A stretch of DNA of 12,215 nucleotides from Candidatus Aerophobus profundus SCGC AAA252-L23 (lineage in GTDB: Bacteria > Aerophobota > Aerophobia > Aerophobales > Aerophobaceae), in assembly GCA_000402295.1 (NCBI GenBank), contig AQRW01000112.1, positions 1 to 12,215 on the forward strand, in the 5' to 3' direction. The first letter of the stretch is position 1; each line of letters begins with the position of its first letter. The position numbers were made by a program, and so were the translations under genes. Below, in pieces: positions 6,772 through 12,215 of this stretch. The notes under the pieces are model-generated. The model searched no databases and was not told the DNA's origin. It worked only from the letters and a program-made list of their open reading frames with translations.

Positions 6772-8088
6772 TTACCAATTACCCGTTGCTTTGAGTTCTA
6801 AAGCTTGCTCGACAGATTTTTCCACTGCAGCAACTACGTTTCCGCCCTCAATAGAAGTAACCACGGCGTCCCCAATCATATCTCTTACTTCAGAAACAGG
6901 GAGGACCGGAGGCAGAGCGGCGCCGGTGCCTTTACTGAAGGTTTCGATCATGGTTTCTACAAAATCCACGTTCTTACCCTGACTCTTGGCCCACTCCCAG
7001 GCAGAAATCCTGGCACTTGGTAGGCCGGCTTTTTGAAAGCGCAGGCAGTTCTCTTTATTGGTAGCCCATTGAATGAACAACCAGCTTGCTTTCTTGTTTT
7101 GGGATAAGTGGTTCATAGACAGACCCCAGCCTACGATGTTAGGGTGAGTACCCATTGGTCCGGCTGGATGAACAGCACACTTGACCTTATCATATACCTT
7201 GGATCGCTCTGGATCTACCAGCCAGGCGTATTGGCCGGCGAATTCCAGGAGCATGGCAGCTTGCCCTTGAGCAAAAATGGAGGTGCATTCATACCAGTGG
7301 TTATTGACCGACCCGGGAGGTCCGTAGAGACGGAGTAGTCTCCCGTACAGGTCAATGGCGGCCAAGCCTGCCTCCGTACCCCAAGCTGGGTTGCGATTCT
7401 CATCTAACCATTCACCGCCAAAGTTGTGAAGGAAAACCGCTAGCATACCCACGGTAGCTGCTCTTTTTCCCCGATAGGTCAGTCCGTAGAAATCGTCCTT
7501 TCCGTCTCCGTCCTTGTCGAAGGTCATTTTCTTTGCTGCTTGCTCGAAGGCCACAAATCCTGCTGGGACATCAATTCCATATTTTTTTAACAAATCACTC
7601 CGGTAGTACATTAACTCGCCTTCTAAGAGAACGGGTATTCCCACCAAGACGCCGTTTACTGTTTCCATGTCTATTGAGCCCTGAAGGATATCATTGACAT
7701 CAAACTCAGGTGCGGTGATAGAAGGGTCATCAAGGAACTTTTGGATTGGTTCATACCATCCAGCGTTCTGGAATTTTAATCCTTCCTGAATCAGCATGGA
7801 CATAAAGACATCCATAGACTTACTTCTGGCCGTCATCTCGATGGTAATCTTCTGGCGGTACATATCCTCCGGATATTCCTCCAGATTAACCTTCATCCCG
7901 GTGAGTTCTTCAAATTCCGGAATATGCGGCTTTATTCCATCGCTAACTCCCGATTTGTTAAAGAGAACTCTTAGGGTGGTTCCCTCAAATTGCTGCCAAT
8001 TAAAATCGGCTGCGGTGGCTACACTTAATGCTCCGGCCAGGCAGAGAATTAAGGCAGTTAGCATAATTCCGGTTAACATTTTTTTCAT
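6772..8088 (-). CDS. ABC transporter solute-binding protein, family 1
   Basis: This 438-aa exported binding protein begins with a clear Sec signal peptide: MKK, a hydrophobic core from residue 5 to 23, and an AxA site giving probable cleavage after residue 26. There is no good lipobox (LILC lacks a small residue before Cys), so in a two-membrane cell it would be periplasmic. The mature part has the SBP_bac_1 pattern: TLRVLFNKSG, then FEELTGMKVNLEEYP, a DVFMSMLIQEG stretch, FDKDGDGKDDFYGLTYRG, and near the C-terminus WLFIQWATNKENCLRFQKAGLPSAR. It delivers the substrate to the two permeases that follow. AGGAG lies seven bases before the ATG. The aspartate-rich DKDGDGKDD (about 171-179) may bind calcium. 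The ligand is unknown: probably a sugar, polyol or sugar acid. Confidence 0.93.
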   Translation of the reverse strand: MKKMLTGIMLTALILCLAGALSVATAADFNWQQFEGTTLRVLFNKSGVSDGIKPHIPEFEELTGMKVNLEEYPEDMYRQKITIEMTARSKSMDVFMSMLIQEGLKFQNAGWYEPIQKFLDDPSITAPEFDVNDILQGSIDMETVNGVLVGIPVLLEGELMYYRSDLLKKYGIDVPAGFVAFEQAAKKMTFDKDGDGKDDFYGLTYRGKRAATVGMLAVFLHNFGGEWLDENRNPAWGTEAGLAAIDLYGRLLRLYGPPGSVNNHWYECTSIFAQGQAAMLLEFAGQYAWLVDPERSKVYDKVKCAVHPAGPMGTHPNIVGWGLSMNHLSQNKKASWLFIQWATNKENCLRFQKAGLPSARISAWEWAKSQGKNVDFVETMIETFSKGTGAALPPVLPVSEVRDMIGDAVVTSIEGGNVVAAVEKSVEQALELKATGNW

Positions 8089-8223
8089 TTTTTTCTCCTG
8101 TGAATCTGTATAATCTTGGTAGTACTAAGTGTCCTCATGCTCCTGTTAAGAGTTTTCTTCTTAGAAACCGCCTTGGTTGCCTTAGATTATTAGTCCATCC
8201 GGTTTCTCACCTCCTTAGAAATC
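8089..8223 (-). promoter_or_regulatory. leader-like gap upstream of the binding protein gene
   Basis: Just after the DUF1667 stop the minus strand has a strong Shine-Dalgarno, AAGGAGGTGA (8207-8216), then eight bases and ATG GAC TAA (8198-8190), a two-codon frame. AGAAACCG (8163-8170) and CGGTTTCT (8200-8207) are a perfect 8-bp inverted repeat that would cover the end of that site. A 17-codon frame (8138-8085) ends in a TGA that overlaps the ATG of the binding protein, though its own AGGAG is only one base from its ATG. No convincing sigma-70 promoter was found. The gap may hold attenuation or coupling signals, or scars of a lost gene. Confidence 0.4.
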
Positions 8224-8592
8224 TCATGTTTTGGCCAAGTCTTGAGTGGCTACCAGGTTAACCTTGGTGTCCATAAGGTTCTCTATGATTATCTCCCCGA
8301 ATCCCACCGGATGATTTATTCTTTTATCAGATAGAAGATACATGCATTGTTTCAGTAGTTTTTTGGGTATAGGCCGATCAGTTCGCACGGAAAGAAGCGG
8401 ATGATCAGGATAGTCCGTCCGTACGGTGGCTGTAAGAACTCTCATGGGATGGGTAAACTCCTGGATAGCATATTCCTTTCCTTTCTTGCATTGATAACCC
8501 ACAATTTTGGTGATGGCTTCTCCCTCACTAAATATCTTTATTCTACAAGCCAAGGGACAAACTATACAGGTAATTTCACACTCTCGGGTCAT
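8224..8592 (-). CDS. DUF1667 cysteine-rich protein, dehydrogenase partner
   Basis: Starting at ATG 8592 the protein has 122 residues. The start is set by GGAGG five bases upstream and by the ATGA overlap with the stop of the oxidoreductase gene; an ATG at 8616 would extend into that gene. The N-terminus holds four cysteines as CxxxCxxCxxxC (C5, C9, C12 and C16), with another at C35 in GYQCKKG, an arrangement suited to an iron-sulfur cluster. PMRVLTATVRT and a later RTDRPIPK stretch are typical of DUF1667. Members usually sit beside GlpA-like and NAD(FAD) oxidoreductase genes, exactly as here, and are presumed to be an electron-transfer subunit. That role is inferred from context and cysteine pattern. 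Confidence 0.88.
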   Translation of the reverse strand: MTRECEITCIVCPLACRIKIFSEGEAITKIVGYQCKKGKEYAIQEFTHPMRVLTATVRTDYPDHPLLSVRTDRPIPKKLLKQCMYLLSDKRINHPVGFGEIIIENLMDTKVNLVATQDLAKT

Positions 8593-9857
8593 TTTTCCTC
8601 CACCTCCCTGGTACAACTTACCACTAACTCATCAGCTTCCTCTTTTAGCCTACTCAACCGGTCAGCGGAAAGAGTAATCTTTAACATCTCGCTGGGCTTT
8701 ACCACCTGGAAGTGTTTTTTTAATAGATTATCGCCTACTCGAAGAACCACATTTTTATCCGGTTTTACCACCCGCATGTACAGAGTAACATCATTTTTAC
8801 CGCTGATGGTATTGGGAACAATATAACGTATTCCTTCACCTGCTCTTAAAGTTATCTTTCCCCCGGGAATCTTTATCTGTCCTAAGGCATACCTGGCGGC
8901 ATTGAAACCGGCCATCTCACTTTCCAGAGTAACGTAGTCCACCAAATCGTGAACTTGCACGACGTTTCCACCGGCAAATATCCCGGGAACGTTAGTTTCC
9001 ATTATCTCATTAACCAGAGGTCCCCCTCGGACGGGGTCCAGTTTTACTCCTGCCTTGAGAGATAATTCATTCTCGGGAATAAGGCCTACGGAAAGAAGCA
9101 GAGTATCGCAAGCTATCTTTTTTTCTGTTCCAGGAATAGGATGGAAGTTCTCATTTATCTTGGCAATGGTAACTGCTTCCACCCGATTAAGTCCGTGAAT
9201 CTCAGATACAGTATGTTGCAAAAGCAGGGGTATGTCAAAATCATGCAGGCATTGAACCTCGTTTCGAATCAGACCGCCTACGTAGGGGAGGATTTCTACT
9301 ACTGCTTCTATTTTAGCTCCCTCCAGGGTTAGCCTGCGGGCCATAATCATTCCTACATCCCCGGAGCCCAAAATAACTATTTTTTTACCGGGGATGAATC
9401 CTTCCACATTGATAAATCTCTGGGCTACTCCCGCGGTAAAAATACCGGCTGGTCTGGTCCCGGGAATGTTTATGGCCCCTCTAGTTCTTTCTCGGCACCC
9501 CATAGCTAAGACCACTGCCCCGGGACAAAGGTGAACCATCCCTTCTTCAGCAGATACCACGGTGATTTTTCTGTCCGGAGAAATATCTATCACCATACTC
9601 TCCAGGAGAAACCTTATCTCAAGATCTTTGACTTTCTCAATAAATCTATGGGCATACTCCGGACCGGTTAAGTCTTCGTTGAAGTATTGAAGGCCAAATC
9701 CATTGTGGATACACTGATGAAGTAGGCCTCCCAACTGCTCGGCCCGTTCTATAATAAGTACATTTTCTATTCCTGTTTTCTTGGCTTTAATGGCCGCTGC
9801 CAGACCGGCAGGTCCTCCTCCAATCACTACTAATTCAATATCTTGTAGGTTCATCAT
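8589..9857 (-). CDS. FAD/NAD(P)-dependent oxidoreductase subunit
   Basis: This 422-aa pyridine nucleotide-disulfide-type flavoprotein has FAD-binding VIGGGPAGLAAA (11-22), NAD(P)-binding ILGSGDVG (162-169) and a second FAD motif, TNVPGIFAGGNV (288-299). It lacks a redox CxxC. Instead it has LLHQCIHNGFGL (45-56), with the single cysteine characteristic of the oxidoreductase paired with GlpA-like dehydrogenases. A tail of about 80 residues (from 340) is also specific to that group. It probably passes electrons between the dehydrogenase and NAD(P) or another carrier. Its ATG overlaps the dehydrogenase stop by 4 nt (ATGA), and a second ATG one codon later is equally possible. Its own stop overlaps the DUF1667 start. 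The three would form one complex, but its electron acceptor is unknown. Confidence 0.9.
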   Translation of the reverse strand: MMNLQDIELVVIGGGPAGLAAAIKAKKTGIENVLIIERAEQLGGLLHQCIHNGFGLQYFNEDLTGPEYAHRFIEKVKDLEIRFLLESMVIDISPDRKITVVSAEEGMVHLCPGAVVLAMGCRERTRGAINIPGTRPAGIFTAGVAQRFINVEGFIPGKKIVILGSGDVGMIMARRLTLEGAKIEAVVEILPYVGGLIRNEVQCLHDFDIPLLLQHTVSEIHGLNRVEAVTIAKINENFHPIPGTEKKIACDTLLLSVGLIPENELSLKAGVKLDPVRGGPLVNEIMETNVPGIFAGGNVVQVHDLVDYVTLESEMAGFNAARYALGQIKIPGGKITLRAGEGIRYIVPNTISGKNDVTLYMRVVKPDKNVVLRVGDNLLKKHFQVVKPSEMLKITLSADRLSRLKEEADELVVSCTREVEEK

Positions 9858-11308
9858 CTTAACCTTTCTCTTAATAGTTGTTTATTTTCGAAGAACAAAA
9901 GATGGGAGTTCTGTCCCCTCTTGGTTACCTCGGTTACAGGAATGTTGAGCTCCCGGGCTAAAATTTGTACTACCCGGGGTCCACAAAAGCCACCCTGGCA
10001 ACGTCCCATGCCGGCTCTGGTTCTGTACTTAACTCCGTCTACCGTCCGAGCACCTCTGCGGATGGCCTCAATAATCTCTCCTTCAGTCACCGTCTCACAC
10101 CGACAGACCACGTGGGAGTAATGGGGATCCTGGGCCATGAGAACTTTCTTTTGTTCCTCGGAACAATCACTAAATCTTGGTATTCGTCTCCTTTGGGGAT
10201 TAAAATATGGGTTATTGATTAGCTTAAGACCCTGGCTGGCCAGTATCTCCACTACCAACTGAGCGATGGCCGGAGCAGAGGTGATTCCCGGGGAACCCAA
10301 AACTACGTTGATAAACCGAGGCTCCTTCTTAGAAGGTTCTATGATGTAATCACTGGTTCTGGTATTCATACCTCGTAATCCAGCGAAAGATCTAATGATA
10401 TCCCGGGGAGAAAGAGCGGGAACCAACTGTTGAGCCATACCGAATATTCGCTTGAATCCCTGAGACGTGGTAGCGAAATCATATCGATTCTCTGCGGGAG
10501 TGTAGGTGGTGCCTAGAATAATGTTTCCGTCTACAGTGGGAATTATCAAAGACCAATCAATCATCGGGAAAAGAGGCCGGTTAATCAAATTACCCACTCG
10601 GTTATCCAGCAAATATTCTTCCCCTTTGTGAGGAGCAATGCTAAAATCATTGGCCCCAACCATAGAGGCAACCTCATCAGCAAATACTCCCGCCGCGTTG
10701 ACCACAAACTCAGCTTCCAGGTCACCCTGGTTGGTTTTTACCAGCAGATGCTTATTGGGCAGTCGCTCGAGGTCAATTACCTCGGTATCAACTAAAATAC
10801 TGACCCCATTTTGACTGGCATTTTCCGCCAGAGCAATAGCTACCTCAAAAGGGAGAACAATAGCCGCCGTAGAAGCATATAGGGCTCCCAGGTTATCTTT
10901 AGTTACATTAGGCTCCATTTTCTGTAACTGGTATTTGTCTATGATTTTAAGCCCCGCTATGCCGGCAGCCTGGCCTTCGTCCTTTAGCTTTTTTAGAGAT
11001 TCTAATTCGTTCTTGTTCCTGGCCACCGTGAGCTCTCCCATTTTCTTGAAAGAGATATTCAGTTCACTAGCTAGTTGCTCAAACATGCGGTTACCCTGGA
11101 GGATAAACTTAGTTTTCAAGGGGGCACCGGCTACGGGGAATCCCGGGTGAATAATAGCCGTGCTGGCTTTGGTAGAACCAAAGCATATCTCGGCTGCCTT
11201 TTCTATTAACATTACTTTAGTTTGGTATTTGGACAGTTCTCGGGCTATAGCGGTGCCCGCTATGCCTGCTCCAATTATTACCACTTCTGTGGTTCTTGCC
11301 GGTGACAT
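9854..11308 (-). CDS. GlpA-like FAD dehydrogenase with [2Fe-2S] BFD domain
   Basis: The 484-aa protein starts with the dinucleotide-binding IIGAGIAGTAIARELS (11-26) and an acidic strand end (LIEK), followed by a DAO-type oxidase/dehydrogenase domain to about 370. FGSTKASTAIIHPGF (43-57), NAAGVFAD (204-211) and RSFAGLRG (316-323) are family marks. The C-terminal domain (about 398-465) is BFD-like, with cysteines C402, C404, C437 and C442 (CRC, then GRCQGGFC) placed to bind one [2Fe-2S] cluster. This architecture is that of anaerobic glycerol-3-phosphate dehydrogenase GlpA and of related 2-hydroxyacid or amino-acid dehydrogenases. No glycerol kinase or facilitator gene is near, so the substrate could be another polyol phosphate, hydroxyacid or imino acid. 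The symbol is withheld for that reason. It begins 26 nt after the aldolase gene. Confidence 0.88.
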   Translation of the reverse strand: MSPARTTEVVIIGAGIAGTAIARELSKYQTKVMLIEKAAEICFGSTKASTAIIHPGFPVAGAPLKTKFILQGNRMFEQLASELNISFKKMGELTVARNKNELESLKKLKDEGQAAGIAGLKIIDKYQLQKMEPNVTKDNLGALYASTAAIVLPFEVAIALAENASQNGVSILVDTEVIDLERLPNKHLLVKTNQGDLEAEFVVNAAGVFADEVASMVGANDFSIAPHKGEEYLLDNRVGNLINRPLFPMIDWSLIIPTVDGNIILGTTYTPAENRYDFATTSQGFKRIFGMAQQLVPALSPRDIIRSFAGLRGMNTRTSDYIIEPSKKEPRFINVVLGSPGITSAPAIAQLVVEILASQGLKLINNPYFNPQRRRIPRFSDCSEEQKKVLMAQDPHYSHVVCRCETVTEGEIIEAIRRGARTVDGVKYRTRAGMGRCQGGFCGPRVVQILARELNIPVTEVTKRGQNSHLLFFENKQLLRERLR

Positions 11309-11334
11309 ATTAAGTTCTCTTTCTCGGAAACTGT

Positions 11335-12207
11335 CTAAACTTCCGACTTTATGAATTTTAAGTCAAGCAAGACCTTCTTGATTCTTTCTCTTTCTTGCTC
11401 AGTTGCTTCGGTTAGGGGTAGACGCGGTTTCCCCACCTGATAACCGGCCAGATTCATAATACACTTAAAAGGCGGAGCGGGATTATTTCGATAAAATACG
11501 TTTCCATATTTGACCAGGTCATAGCAAAGTTTAAAGGCCTCTTTTTCTTTTCCCGCCTCATATTGTTCTATTACCTCTCTCATCCTATTTAGTAAGGGGG
11601 GAAAAGCCAGACCAAGCATACCTGAAGCACCCAAAAATAGGTTGATAGGGTCAGAGTACACCTGGAAATCTTGGGCAGCTCTCCTGATAATAATAGGGAT
11701 GTCCATAGGATTAGCCGCTTGCTTCATCCCTACAATATTGGTGATCTTGGAAAGTTCAACGATGGTGTCTATATTCAGGATTACCCCGGTAAGGCCATAA
11801 TTATAGAGCAAAACAGGCAATTTTGTCACCTGAGCTACACTCTTTATATGCTCGTAGGCCTCTTTTTGGGTGGGATTACAAAAATATGGGGTCATTATCA
11901 CCACTGCATCTACTTTAGCTTCCTCCTCGGCTGCTTTGGTTAAGGCGATTGTTTCTCTGGTAGTGATTGCTCCTGTTCCAGCTATCACTGGCTTATCAAC
12001 AGCCGTCTTTACCGTTTTGAACAGCTTGATTCGTTCCTCAAAGGTTAAGGAGGCAAACTCACCGGCGGTAGCAGCTACAGTGAGGGAATCTGCACCCGGG
12101 GATTTAGCCGCTTCCCTGGCCAATTCAGCCGCCTTGTTGTGATCCACCATTTCTTCATCAGTGAATGGTGTTATTAGGAGACCCATAATCTTGCCCAAAT
12201 CTGTCAT
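11335..12207 (-). CDS. DHDPS/NAL-family (DapA-like) aldolase or lyase
   Basis: This 290-aa TIM-barrel enzyme has the class I lyase plan: Schiff-base Lys162 in IVGMKQAA, catalytic Tyr135 in LLYNYG, AGTGAITTRETIALTKAA (76-93), and DAVVIMTPYF (100-109). Family members cleave or condense 2-keto acids. Two positions differ from true dihydrodipicolinate synthase. The GTTGE motif is ATAGE (46-50), losing one threonine. The loop after Tyr, YNVPSRTG in DapA, is a residue shorter and reads YNYGLTG, without the arginine that binds the carboxylate. Lysine synthesis is therefore unlikely; a catabolic role with a sugar keto acid or a deaminating role is more probable. The start ATG has GGAGA upstream at the window edge. 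It is the first visible gene of the operon, which may extend further upstream. Confidence 0.88.
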   Translation of the reverse strand: MTDLGKIMGLLITPFTDEEMVDHNKAAELAREAAKSPGADSLTVAATAGEFASLTFEERIKLFKTVKTAVDKPVIAGTGAITTRETIALTKAAEEEAKVDAVVIMTPYFCNPTQKEAYEHIKSVAQVTKLPVLLYNYGLTGVILNIDTIVELSKITNIVGMKQAANPMDIPIIIRRAAQDFQVYSDPINLFLGASGMLGLAFPPLLNRMREVIEQYEAGKEKEAFKLCYDLVKYGNVFYRNNPAPPFKCIMNLAGYQVGKPRLPLTEATEQERERIKKVLLDLKFIKSEV

Positions 12208-12215
12208 TTTTCTCC

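Noticed and set aside
8593..8616. Eight-residue longer DUF1667 start (MYQGGGGK)
   Set aside because: Those codons are the Shine-Dalgarno of the real start; the ATG at 8592 has GGAGG and the ATGA coupling.

Overview
The window joins two unlike pieces of a bacterial chromosome. The left part (1-3345, + strand) is GC-rich: hand counts of single 60-base lines gave 55% at 301-360 and 67% at 2701-2760. It carries the C-terminal two thirds or so of a large SMC/SbcC/YhaN-like coiled-coil ATPase that runs in from upstream, then a 404-aa conserved protein of unknown function (DUF6880-like). The right part (4914-12207, - strand) is poorer in GC (42% at 5281-5340). Its gene set, GlpA-type dehydrogenase parts plus sugar-type ABC transport, suits an anaerobic or facultative heterotroph. 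The window cannot fix the phylum; dispersed palindromic repeats like those here are common in uncultured anaerobic lineages.

Between the parts lies a graveyard (3346-4177). A 33-bp palindrome precedes a 32-codon stub that resembles the start of an AAA-type ATPase. Next come the remains of a tyrosine recombinase (integrase). The integrase has a frameshift, an in-frame stop, a proline where the first catalytic arginine belongs, a missing C-terminal half, and a roughly 190-200-bp MITE-like palindromic element inserted in it. An intact tRNA-Arg(TCT) and a small DUF4870 membrane protein follow on the + strand. A half copy of the same palindromic repeat and a second short hairpin repeat lie in the convergent gap before the - strand genes.

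The - strand genes read as one probable operon from 12207 down to 4914: a DHDPS/NAL-family aldolase or lyase; a GlpA-like FAD dehydrogenase with a C-terminal [2Fe-2S] (BFD-like) domain; an FAD/NAD(P) oxidoreductase; a DUF1667 cysteine protein; then, after a 135-nt leader-like gap, a family 1 solute-binding protein, a perfect 16-bp stem-loop, and MalF- and MalG-type permeases. Three of the junctions are 4- to 10-nt overlaps. The dehydrogenase trio looks like the GlpA/oxidoreductase/DUF1667 set usually annotated as anaerobic glycerol-3-phosphate dehydrogenase. No glycerol kinase and no transporter ATPase are present, and the aldolase lacks the usual carboxylate-binding arginine. The likeliest reading is import and oxidation of a polyol, sugar acid or similar compound, with the aldolase acting on a keto-acid intermediate; the substrate is unknown.
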